12,077 nucleotides of DNA from CAZLNO01 sp964561005. GTDB taxonomy: Bacteria; Pseudomonadota; Alphaproteobacteria; Kiloniellales; Rhodovibrionaceae. Made by a program: the position numbers and the translations under genes. The DNA is taken from positions 1-12,077 of the forward strand of contig CAZLNO010000106.1 in assembly GCA_964561005.1 (NCBI GenBank), given 5' to 3'. Below the pieces are notes generated by a model, which searched no databases, was not told the origin of the DNA, and saw only the letters and a list, made by a program, of their open reading frames with translations. Within the stretch, counting starts at the first letter, position 1. Each line of letters starts with the position of its first letter. Positions 6,045-12,077 of the stretch are shown one piece after another.

Positions 6045-7796
6045 CTATTGTCCCGCCAGGCGGTGGCCGTTCTGGGCGGCGAGAGAGATGACGGCGGCGC
6101 CATCGCCTTTCTTCGCGGCACCGTCCCACGGCTTTTCCAGGCTCGGCTTGCCGAAGTAGTAGCCCTGCAGCAGGTCCGCGCCTTCCTCCCGAAGGATTCG
6201 GGCCTCCTCGCCGGTCTCGACGCATTCGGCCACGGCGGCGAGATTGAGCGACTTGGCGAGGCTCAGCAGGTTGCGGACGAAAAGCTGGTTCTGCGGCTCG
6301 ACCGCGATGTTGCGCACGAAGGAGCCGTCGATCTTCACGATGTCGGCGGTCAGCGCCTTCAGGTGCTGGAAGTTCGTGAAGCCCGCGCCGAAGTCATCCA
6401 GCGCCAGGCGGCAGCCCAGTTCGCGCACCGTCTGGACGAAGCGCGCCGACTCGTCGATGTCGCGCAAGGCCGCGGTTTCCGTGATTTCCACCGTCAGCCG
6501 GCGGGCGACCTCTTCCTGGTCCTTGAGCTTGCCCAACAGGGAGCGCAGCCAGGAGGGATCGCTGGCGGTCAGGCCCGAAATGTTGATGGCCAGCCGCGCG
6601 TCGGGATAGCGGCGCAGCTCCTCCACCGCGATCTCCAGCACCTGGTGGTCGAGCGCCCGCATCAGGCCGAGCTGCTCCACGATCGGCACGAAGCGGCCGG
6701 CGGAGACGACCTCGCCGTTCCGGCGGCGCAGACGCAGCAGGCACTCGTAGCAGAAGACCTCTTGCCGGTCGGCATGCATGATCGGCTGGTAGGCGAAGGC
6801 CAGCCGGTGTTCGCGCAGCGCCTCCTCCACCTCCGCGCCGATGTCCAGCGAGGCGCGATAGGATTCGCGCTGCGCCTCGGTCATGTCGTAAAGGCCGGTG
6901 CGGTTGCGCCCGTTGGTCTTGGCCTGGCGCATCACGTCCTCGGCCTTGGCCATGATGTCATAGCTGGAGCGCGAGTGGCTGGGAAAGATGACGATGCCGG
7001 CCGTGGCCGTGACGCGCACCGGGCCCGCCGGGGTCTCGACCGGGCGCCGGCGGATCTCCTGGACCGCGCGCTCCGCCGCGCGCCAAGCCTCGTGCTGGTT
7101 GCAGCAAGCCAGGAGAACGCCGAAGCGGTCGCCGGCCACCCGCCCGATGACGTCCGTGCCCCGGAGGCAGGCATGCAGGCGCTTGCCGACCTCCATCAAC
7201 ACGGCGTCGCCGGCCTGGTGGCCGTAGGCGCTGTTGACCATGGCAAGCTGGTCGAGGCCGAAGACCGCGAAGCCGCCGGCGGTTCCGAAGCGCAATGCCT
7301 CCGCCACGGCCTGATCCAGGCTCTTGCGCAGGCGAACCTTGTTGAAGTGCCCGGTCAGGTCGTCGTAGTTGGCGAGATACTCCAGCCTTGCCTCGTTCTC
7401 CTTGCGGCGGGTGACCAGACGCAGCGTCCCGACGAGCCGCCGGCCGCCGCCGTTGCGCGCCGCGCTGACGGCGCCGCGGTCGTGCACCCAGTGGAAGGCG
7501 CCGTCCGCCGCGCGCACGCGATACTCGCAGTCATAGGCGGTGCCGCGGGCCAGATGGTCGCTCAGCGCCTTCATCCGATGGGGCAGGTCCTCGGGGTGCA
7601 GGCGCGTGTTCAGCTTGTCGCCGGTGGCCGGCGCGGCCACGGGGTCGTCGGCGAAGAGTCGCTCCAGGTCGCCGTGCCAGACGATAATGTCGTCGGCGAG
7701 GTCCCATTCGTAGACGAGATCGCCCGCGGCCCGGATGGCCGCGCGCAGCCGGAACAACTCGTCCATCCCGTCGTATTGCCTGTTCGGCTGGTGCAC
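6045..7796 (-). CDS. PAS-GGDEF-EAL protein, probable c-di-GMP phosphodiesterase
   Basis: The product has 583 residues. Residues 20-130 are a PAS_3-type sensor domain (LHPEDLPHRM, YDCEYRVRAADGAFHWVHDRG). Residues 138-305 are a GGDEF domain whose active site is degenerate: AGDRF at 221-225, and FGLDQL where a metal-binding Asp is expected. Diguanylate cyclase activity is therefore unlikely. Residues 325-555 are an EAL domain. The EAL motif reads ECLLR (351-355), and the catalytic set is present: E351, N405, E437, D467, D468, K488, E524 and Q544. Hydrolysis of c-di-GMP to pGpG is expected, perhaps tuned by the PAS and inactive GGDEF domains. There are no membrane segments, so it is cytoplasmic. 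GTG 7794-7796 is chosen because GGGGAG lies 8 nt upstream; an internal ATG at codon 11 is the alternative. The PAS ligand cannot be told from sequence. It is probably transcribed alone. Confidence 0.92.
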   Translation of the reverse strand: MHQPNRQYDGMDELFRLRAAIRAAGDLVYEWDLADDIIVWHGDLERLFADDPVAAPATGDKLNTRLHPEDLPHRMKALSDHLARGTAYDCEYRVRAADGAFHWVHDRGAVSAARNGGGRRLVGTLRLVTRRKENEARLEYLANYDDLTGHFNKVRLRKSLDQAVAEALRFGTAGGFAVFGLDQLAMVNSAYGHQAGDAVLMEVGKRLHACLRGTDVIGRVAGDRFGVLLACCNQHEAWRAAERAVQEIRRRPVETPAGPVRVTATAGIVIFPSHSRSSYDIMAKAEDVMRQAKTNGRNRTGLYDMTEAQRESYRASLDIGAEVEEALREHRLAFAYQPIMHADRQEVFCYECLLRLRRRNGEVVSAGRFVPIVEQLGLMRALDHQVLEIAVEELRRYPDARLAINISGLTASDPSWLRSLLGKLKDQEEVARRLTVEITETAALRDIDESARFVQTVRELGCRLALDDFGAGFTNFQHLKALTADIVKIDGSFVRNIAVEPQNQLFVRNLLSLAKSLNLAAVAECVETGEEARILREEGADLLQGYYFGKPSLEKPWDGAAKKGDGAAVISLAAQNGHRLAGQ

Positions 7797-7891
7797 TTGG
7801 CCGTCTCCCCGATCCAGGCGTCGTGGCTGTACAATCGAGATAACCGCTTAAATTTTATCGGCACGGTTCTTAACAAACGGTAATAAATTCG

Positions 7892-7963
7892 CGACCCTGC
7901 GGGTCGATTGCGGTCGAGCGTCCTGGCGTCAGCGCGGCAAGGCATCGCGTCGCGCTTTTTTTT
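7892..7963 (+). ncRNA. Candidate small RNA ending in an intrinsic terminator
   Basis: CGACCC-TGC-GGGTCG (7892-7906) is a perfect 6-bp hairpin, followed about 25 nt later by the terminator at 7931-7963. The AT-rich TAATAA at 7881-7886 could be a -10 element, which would give an RNA of about 70 nt. No plus-strand gene lies upstream that would need this terminator. No known RNA family was recognised, and the -35 is unconvincing. It could instead end a longer antisense transcript. Confidence 0.35.
7931..7963 (+). terminator. Strong intrinsic terminator with no upstream gene
   Basis: AGCGCGGC (7931-7938) pairs with GCGTCGCGCT (7949-7956 region) over about 8 bp including one G-U, with a loop of about 10 nt, and continues into an uninterrupted run of eight T (7956-7963). 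This is the best U-tract in the window. The nearest upstream gene is on the opposite strand. Confidence 0.6.
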
Positions 7964-8163
7964 CGAGGCCGTATGCAAACGCTCCGCGCGCAAGCTTTCC
8001 TCCCTTCCCGAACCCGGAGGCACCCGGCCCGCGGCTTCGTCGACTTGCAGCAGACGGCCGGCAAAGCGGCGGATCGGGCGCGATTCAACCGACGACGCGT
8101 TGACGGCCCGTTCAAAGACGCTCGCGTCGTCTTAACGATACGGGCGACGGGCCGTGTCGTGTG

Positions 8164-8177
8164 CATGCAATTGCATG
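8164..8177. repeat. Perfect 14-bp palindrome in the intergenic region
   Basis: CATGCAATTGCATG is its own reverse complement. It lies about 280 bp upstream of the XRE gene and 200 bp past the orphan terminator. It may be a protein-binding site, but no partner is known. Confidence 0.4.
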
Positions 8178-8453
8178 GTTGATATTTTGCCAAAACGCCC
8201 GATTCGCATCACCGCCCTCGGGTGCGACAAGGCAGCATGCGGCGGATTTTTCGTGCCATGGTGGCATTCAAGAGCCGATCGCGCTTTGGTTGTGCCGACC
8301 GACCTTTCCCCATGAAACTGGTAGTATATATGTACCGGCCGTCATTGCTCGTTTAGCAAGAAAATTACGGTAAACCGGCACGTGAGGTATTGATTCTCTC
8401 GTTCGTCAACGGGAGGATATTGGGAAACAGTTCGTTCCGAATTGAGGATCAAA

Positions 8454-8837
8454 TTGCCTACGACTGAACGCAGCACGACACGAATCGAGCGCTATGTCGG
8501 CGCCCGTATTCGCCAAAGGCGGATTATGCTGGGCTTGACGCAACAGCAGCTTGCTCAAATGGTCGGCATAACCTATCAGCAGGCTCATAAGTATGAACGC
8601 GGCATAAACCGCGTTTCCGCCGACCGTCTCTACGAACTCGCGAAAGTGCTCGAAGTGGACGTCGGATACTTTTTCGACGATTTCGACGCGAACGGGGTCG
8701 AAGATTCAAGTGATCGCCAGCGTCTGGCACTCGATCTCGCACGAAATTTCGCCCAAATCGGTGACCGTCGACAGCAAGAGGCGCTGGCACAACTCACCAG
8801 GGTCTTGGCGGAACGGCGAAACAAGAAGGTGGAATAG
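8454..8837 (+). CDS. XRE-family helix-turn-helix transcriptional regulator
   Basis: The product has 127 residues. Residues 18-72 form a Cro/CI-type HTH (RIRQRRIMLGLTQQQLAQMV, ITYQQAHKYERGINRVSADRL) closely resembling a widespread alphaproteobacterial family of short XRE regulators. The C-terminal half is a charged helix ending RRNKKVE. Target genes cannot be inferred; autoregulation is common in the family. The start is taken as TTG 8454-8456, because GAGG lies 6 nt upstream and the product begins MPTTERS. A TTG at 8442 would add MRIK but has no ribosome site. No ATG precedes the HTH. Codon use differs from the neighbours: in a hand count of 59 central codons, 20 end in A or T, and ATA and CAA occur. 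The flanks are long non-coding gaps. This suggests either a transferred gene or one kept at low expression. Confidence 0.88.
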   Translation: MPTTERSTTRIERYVGARIRQRRIMLGLTQQQLAQMVGITYQQAHKYERGINRVSADRLYELAKVLEVDVGYFFDDFDANGVEDSSDRQRLALDLARNFAQIGDRRQQEALAQLTRVLAERRNKKVE

Positions 8838-8852
8838 AGGGGACGGCCCCTC
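8837..8852 (+). other. Stem-loop at the XRE stop codon
   Basis: GAGGGG (8837-8842), loop ACGG and CCCCTC (8847-8852) form a perfect hairpin that begins on the last base of the TAG stop. There is no T-run after it. It may be a transcript-end or mRNA-stabilising structure of the XRE gene. Confidence 0.4.
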
Positions 8853-9143
8853 GACAGGGCGGGTGTCGTCACGCAAGGACCGCAACCCGCGGCACGCATC
8901 CCCTTGATGTTTCGACTTGCGGCTGGCTGATACGGACAGGTATCTTCTGGCCTCGGCCCTGGGCGATGAGCCCGGCTCGCGATATCCTGCCGGCCCGCGA
9001 ACCCTGACAGCCGGCAAGGGCATCACGCATCGGCGGCCACCCGTGTTCGCTCCCGCGTGTCGTGACGCGGGAACGTCGCTTTACGCGTTGTTAAACACTC
9101 GTCCCCGAACGTAGCGAGTCGCAGGGTAGGGGGAGTGATCTCG
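8838..9143 (+). other. Gap upstream of the PAS_5 gene with two further stem-loops
   Basis: No protein gene is supported in these 306 bp. Two hairpins are visible. One is CTGGGC-GATGA-GCCCGG at 8959-8975. The other is TGCCGGC with GCCGGCA at 8988-9016, a 7-bp stem with a 15-nt loop. The promoter of the following two-gene unit must lie here, and TTGTTAAACACTCG around 9088-9101 is the most AT-rich part. No riboswitch class could be matched. Confidence 0.35.
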
Positions 9144-9620
9144 ATGAGTGTCTACCGTCCGCAGGAGCGGCGGCTGGTCCTTCGACTGATGGCCTACTGG
9201 GACGACCTGCGCGGCGAGCGCGGCTTCCCGCCAGTGCGGGAGATCGAGCCCGCGACGGTGGGCGATGACTGGCCCCATTGCGTGGTGATCGAGGTGGGCG
9301 AGCCCCTGGCGGCCTCGGCCTTCGTTCACATCGGCGCGGCGCTGGACCCGCAACTCCCGGAAGGCGAAAAACGCGCGCTGGAGTCCCTCCCCGCGGACAG
9401 CCTGCTTTATCACGCGACCGCCTACCTTGACCGCGTGCTGAAAAAGCGCGTGCCGATGAGCCTCGGCGGCAAGGCGATGGTCGCGGGCAACTCGGTACTT
9501 TACCGCAGTATCCTGTTGCCGCTATCTAACGACGGTCGAAAGATCGACCACGTGCTGGGCGCGGCGAACTGCCGCGTCATCGCGGACGACCGCACGGAAG
9601 ACTCCGGGACCCACGGCTGA
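9144..9620 (+). CDS. PAS_5-like domain protein
   Basis: The product has 158 residues. The pattern LMAYWDDLRGERGFPPVREI (15-34), then DDWPHCVVIEV and HIGAAL, with a late YRSILLPLSNDG...DHVLGA strand pair, fits the PAS_5 family of single-domain proteins that are abundant in Rhodospirillales. There is no output domain, so it would act through a partner. A role in signalling or motility control is possible but not shown. ATG 9144-9146 is preferred over the in-frame GTG at 9135 because GGGGGAG lies 8 nt upstream of the ATG and overlaps the GTG. The next gene begins 4 nt after its stop, so the two are co-transcribed and probably translationally coupled. The unit converges on regA. Confidence 0.75.
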   Translation: MSVYRPQERRLVLRLMAYWDDLRGERGFPPVREIEPATVGDDWPHCVVIEVGEPLAASAFVHIGAALDPQLPEGEKRALESLPADSLLYHATAYLDRVLKKRVPMSLGGKAMVAGNSVLYRSILLPLSNDGRKIDHVLGAANCRVIADDRTEDSGTHG

Positions 9621-9624
9621 CCTG

Positions 9625-10050
9625 ATGAGCGACGGACCGACCTACGAAATCCAGGTGTACAGGTCCGGTCAGTGGACGATCCAGGCCTTTTTCGACGACA
9701 AGGAACTGGCGCTGCTGGAAGCACGCCGGATGAGCGACGCCAAGCGCTATCCGGCGCTTCGGGTGGTCGAGGAAGTCTGGGACGGCAAGGCGAACGAGTT
9801 CAAGTCCCGCATCATCTTCCGCGAAAGCGAGGTGGAGCGGCACAACGAGCAGGTCGTCCAGGAACTCGCCAAACAACGGCGCGAGGTCGAGGAGCGCCGG
9901 CGACGGCGCCGGGAACGGCGCAAGGGCCGCCCGCAAAAGTCCCGGCCCGCCTGGCTTGAGGGCGACAGCTATGTGGTGCTGGCGCTCAAGGGCGTCGGCA
10001 TCGCCACGGTGGGCATGGCCGCGATCTATGTGCTGAGCCTGCTGCGCTGA
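9625..10050 (+). CDS. Tail-anchored protein of unknown function
   Basis: The product has 141 residues and is not recognised as a characterised family, though similar short proteins seem to occur in related alphaproteobacteria. Residues 5-68 form a compact alpha/beta region (YEIQVYRSGQWTIQAFFDDK, LRVVEEVWDG, SRIIF). Residues 66-103 are a long charged helix that ends in a dense basic block with ten Arg within RRRRRRERRKGR and its flank. Residues 116-139 are a single hydrophobic helix ending at the C-terminus. The layout suggests a cytoplasmic domain fixed to the inner membrane by its tail, with the basic block near the phospholipid surface or nucleic acid. The ATG lies 4 nt after the PAS_5 stop, with a weak ribosome site, so coupling to the upstream gene is expected. 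A working link with the PAS_5 protein is inference from the operon only. Confidence 0.7.
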   Translation: MSDGPTYEIQVYRSGQWTIQAFFDDKELALLEARRMSDAKRYPALRVVEEVWDGKANEFKSRIIFRESEVERHNEQVVQELAKQRREVEERRRRRRERRKGRPQKSRPAWLEGDSYVVLALKGVGIATVGMAAIYVLSLLR

Positions 10051-10054
10051 TCCG

Positions 10055-10072
10055 CGGCCGGCACACCGGCCG
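10055..10072. terminator. Hairpin between convergent genes
   Basis: CGGCCGG (10055-10061), loop CACA and CCGGCCG (10066-10072) form a perfect 7-bp GC stem inside the 31-bp gap between the tail-anchored gene and regA. It probably serves as a bidirectional terminator, though no U-tract follows on either side. Confidence 0.5.
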
Positions 10073-10081
10073 GGTGCTCCA

Positions 10082-10672
10082 TCAATCCCGCGGGGCGTAC
10101 TTGGCGAGAATGCGCTGCAGGGTGCGGCGGTGCATGCGCAGCCGCCGGGCGGTTTCCGAGACGTTGCGGTCGCACTGCTCGTACACCCGCTGTATGTGCT
10201 CCCAGCGCACGCGGTCCGCGCTCATCGGCTGCTCCGGCGGCGGCGGCAGCTCGCCTTCCTCGGTGAGCAGGGTGTTGACGATGTGGTCGGCGTCGGCCGG
10301 CTTCGACAGGTAGTCCACGGCGCCCGCCTTCACCGCGGCGACGGCGGTGGCGATGTTGCCATAGCCGGTCAGCACGACGATCCGGCAATCCGGCGTCACC
10401 TCGCGGATCGCCTGTACCACCTCCAGGCCGTTGCCGTCCCCCAGCCGGAGGTCGACGACCGCGTACTCCGGATGCAGGCGCGCGGCCGTGGCCACGCCGT
10501 CGGCCACCGAGGTGGCCAGGGCCACCTCGAACCCGCGTCGCTCCAGCGAGCGGCCGAGACGCTTCAGCAAGCGCTCGTCGTCGTCCACCAGGAGCAGGCG
10601 GCCGAGGGGCTCCCCGGCCTGCCGGCCGTCCTCGCCATCGGCAAGCCCCGGTTCGTGGGCTCCTTCCGTCAT
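10082..10672 (-). CDS. regA: Redox response regulator RegA/PrrA/ActR
   Basis: The product has 196 residues. The receiver domain (24-135) has the acidic pocket D30-D32, phosphoacceptor D74 in YAVVDLRLGDGNGLEVV, T102 and K124. After a proline-rich linker (PPPPEQP), residues 153-192 form the Fis-type HTH, with the near-invariant family sequences RVRWEHIQRVYEQC and NVSETARRLRMHRRTLQRIL. These identify it as RegA rather than NtrC-like. Phospho-RegA activates or represses genes of photosynthesis, respiration, carbon and nitrogen fixation and hydrogen metabolism in other alphaproteobacteria. The ATG at 10670-10672 overlaps the regB stop (ATGA), with GGAGGAG 8 nt upstream inside regB. Synthesis is therefore coupled to its kinase. 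The family's usual length is about 180; the extra residues are an N-terminal polar stretch (1-23). Confidence 0.95.
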   Translation of the reverse strand: MTEGAHEPGLADGEDGRQAGEPLGRLLLVDDDERLLKRLGRSLERRGFEVALATSVADGVATAARLHPEYAVVDLRLGDGNGLEVVQAIREVTPDCRIVVLTGYGNIATAVAAVKAGAVDYLSKPADADHIVNTLLTEEGELPPPPEQPMSADRVRWEHIQRVYEQCDRNVSETARRLRMHRRTLQRILAKYAPRD

Positions 10673-12027
10673 TGAACGCGCTCCTCCTCTTTCGCCGTTT
10701 CCCGCGTCGCCACGGCCTCCAGCTCCGCGCGCGGCCAGAGCACCAGGACCTCGGCGCCCCCCTCCGGGCGGTTGGCGAACTGCACGCGCGCCCCGGTGCG
10801 GGCCAGCAGCGTGCGGGCGATGAACACCCCGAGCCCCATATGCTCACCGTCGTTCTCGCCGCGCTTTCCGGAAGTGATATAGGGCTCGCCAAGGTGGGGG
10901 AGAATATCCGGCGCGAAGCCCGGCCCGTCGTCGCGGACCGCCACCTGGGCCGCCTGCCGCGTCCAGGAGACTTCCAGCACGACCCGGCTCTCGGCAAAGC
11001 GTTCGGCATTGTGGATCAGCGTACCCAGGCCGTGCAGAATTTCGGGGCGGCGCGGCACCTCCGGCTGCGGGCTGTCGTCTCCGGGGTCCGTGATGGTCGT
11101 TACCCTGATCCCGTCGTACGCGTACGGCGGCGCCGCCGCCTCGGCCAGGGCGGACAGCGGCATGCGGTTGTACGGCGGCCCGCCGTCGCTCTGCGGCCGC
11201 CGGGCGAGCTGGGCCAGGATGTCGCGACAGCGCGCGCTTTCCTGCAGCAAGAGGTCGGCGTCCTCGCGGAACGGGCTGTCGTCCGGCAGCTCGCGCGCCA
11301 GGTCGCGGGCGACCACCGCGATCGTCGACAGCGGGCTGCCCAGCTCGTGCGCCGCCGCGGCGGCCAGCCCGCCCAGTGCCGAGAGCTGTTGTTCGCGCGC
11401 CAGCGCCATCTGGGTGGCCGAGAGGGCGTCCGACATGCGCTGCGCCTCGGCCGCGAGGGAGAACACGTAGCCGCCGATGAAGATCGCCGCCAGCACCAGC
11501 GCCACCCAGATTCCCAGGATGTAGAGCGCCGGCAGGTCCAGGCCGCCCGGCCAGGGCAGCGGCAGGTGGAACAGCGCCAGCAGCGTCGCCGCCACAACCG
11601 TCAGCGCCGAGAGCGCCAGCGTGCTGTCGCGCGAGAGGACGCTGGCCGAGACGACCACCGGCGCCAGCAGCAGGATCGAGAAGGGGTTGGCCAGCCCGCC
11701 CGTCAGCGCCAGCAGCAGGCTGAGCTGCACCAGGTCGTAGCCGACATAGAGCGCCGCCGCCCGGTCGCCCAGCCAGGCCGCGCGCGGGCGCGCCAGCCCG
11801 GCGTGCAGGTTCACCGCCACCGAGGCCGCCACCAGCAGCACCGCCGGCACGATCGGCAGGTCGTACCCCAGGCTGACGTACACGATGGCCAGCGCCGCCG
11901 TCTGGCCGGCCACGGCCACCCAGCGGATCAGGACCAGCGTGCGCAGGCGGACGCGTCCGCCGCCCGGCACCTCGGCGGTCGGGAGCAGAAGGCGCAAGCC
12001 GCGCGGGATGGTGCTGTCGTGCTGCAT
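10669..12027 (-). CDS. regB: Redox sensor histidine kinase RegB/PrrB/ActS
   Basis: The product has 452 residues and is an inner-membrane kinase that phosphorylates RegA under reducing conditions. Residues 30-190 hold about six membrane segments, with the ubiquinone-binding motif GGLANPF at 110-116. The cytoplasmic part has H227 in AAHELGSPLS (H-box) and the redox-active cysteine C267 in ARCRDIL, equivalent to Cys265 of R. capsulatus RegB. It also has the N-box N340 in LIHNAERFAE, DDGPG (366-370) and MGLGVFIA (397-404). All known sensing and catalytic residues are kept, so it should respond to both quinone state and thiol oxidation. ATG 12025-12027 is used. An in-frame TTG at 12061-12063 would add 12 residues but has no ribosome site, and the ATG site is weak too. 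Unlike Rhodobacter, no senC lies between regB and regA. The region further upstream is outside the window. Confidence 0.95.
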   Translation of the reverse strand: MQHDSTIPRGLRLLLPTAEVPGGGRVRLRTLVLIRWVAVAGQTAALAIVYVSLGYDLPIVPAVLLVAASVAVNLHAGLARPRAAWLGDRAAALYVGYDLVQLSLLLALTGGLANPFSILLLAPVVVSASVLSRDSTLALSALTVVAATLLALFHLPLPWPGGLDLPALYILGIWVALVLAAIFIGGYVFSLAAEAQRMSDALSATQMALAREQQLSALGGLAAAAAHELGSPLSTIAVVARDLARELPDDSPFREDADLLLQESARCRDILAQLARRPQSDGGPPYNRMPLSALAEAAAPPYAYDGIRVTTITDPGDDSPQPEVPRRPEILHGLGTLIHNAERFAESRVVLEVSWTRQAAQVAVRDDGPGFAPDILPHLGEPYITSGKRGENDGEHMGLGVFIARTLLARTGARVQFANRPEGGAEVLVLWPRAELEAVATRETAKEEERVQ

Positions 12028-12077
12028 CGTCACTGGGCGAAAAATGGGTCCGTCGACCCGCAACGCAAGTCGTACCC

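Larger units (their letters stand above)
7797..8453. other. Long gene-poor region with structured and AT-rich elements
   Basis: No convincing protein-coding frame is seen across 657 bp. Short open frames here have poor codon bias and no ribosome sites. The region holds an AT-rich block (about 7848-7890) that probably carries the promoter of the minus-strand EAL gene, and an orphan plus-strand terminator near 7931-7963. It also holds a 14-bp palindrome at 8164-8177, an AT-rich TAGTATATATG at 8322-8332 that could be a -10 region, and a hairpin TTGCT-CGTTT-AGCAA at 8345-8359. The near-palindrome TTACGGTAA lies at 8365-8373. The last elements lie 80-130 bp upstream of the XRE gene and are likely its control region. 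Confidence 0.5.

Noticed and set aside
6015..7883. Plus-strand open frame of 622 codons opposite the EAL gene
   Set aside because: It is an antisense shadow of a gene with clear PAS, GGDEF and EAL motifs, with no recognisable domain of its own.
7870..7884. TTAA-N7-TAAT as a CtrA binding site
   Set aside because: The second half-site does not match TTAA, and the region is AT-rich enough to produce such a match by chance.
7973..8193. Small open frames on both strands in the 7797-8453 gap
   Set aside because: Their composition is Arg-rich without bias toward GC-ending codons, none has a ribosome site, and the two strands give equally long frames.
8961..8975. GGGCGATGAGCCCGG as a fluoride riboswitch core
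   Set aside because: The short match to the GGCGATG core is not followed by the expected pseudoknot and 3' stem, and the downstream gene is not a fluoride exporter or related function.

Overview
The window looks like the chromosome of a GC-rich alphaproteobacterium, probably of the Rhodospirillales type. The grounds are the very high third-position GC of most genes, a PhaR-type polyhydroxybutyrate (PHB) regulator, a RegB/RegA redox two-component pair with the alphaproteobacterial signature motifs, and a PAS_5-type sensor protein common in that class. No rRNA, tRNA, CRISPR array, insertion sequence or integrase was found.

Layout. Positions 1-1000 (minus strand) hold the 5' part of a secreted major-royal-jelly/Yellow-family protein that runs off the window start, and an AhpD-like carboxymuconolactone decarboxylase family protein. 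Positions 1036-5934 form a complete PHB synthesis locus. phaB (acetoacetyl-CoA reductase) and phaA (acetyl-CoA acetyltransferase) lie on the minus strand and are each followed by an intrinsic terminator. phaC (PHA synthase) is also on the minus strand and is preceded by a small PhaE-like partner whose reading frame appears to overlap phaC by 236 nt. Divergent from these is phaR, the PHB-responsive repressor. Positions 6045-7796 (minus) encode a PAS-GGDEF-EAL protein with a degenerate GGDEF site and an apparently intact phosphodiesterase domain. Positions 7797-8453 are a long gene-poor stretch with a strong plus-strand intrinsic terminator that belongs to no visible gene, which makes a small-RNA candidate, and several short palindromes. 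This stretch leads into an XRE-family regulator of lower third-position GC. Positions 9144-10050 (plus) carry a two-gene unit: a PAS_5-like protein and a tail-anchored protein of unknown function. Positions 10082-12027 (minus) carry regB-regA with a 4-nt ATGA overlap.

How the genes fit together. PhaA condenses two acetyl-CoA, PhaB reduces acetoacetyl-CoA with NADPH, and PhaC (with PhaE) polymerises 3-hydroxybutyryl-CoA. PhaR is expected to repress granule genes until polymer is present. PHB is a carbon and electron sink and RegBA is a redox and quinone sensor, so the two lying within about 5 kb is physiologically plausible but is not evidence of a link.

Most of the window is conventional metabolism and regulation. 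The points most worth a second look are the phaE/phaC frame overlap, the possibly leaderless phaE start, the palindrome cluster upstream of phaB, and the orphan terminator near 7950. No wholly new system is evident.
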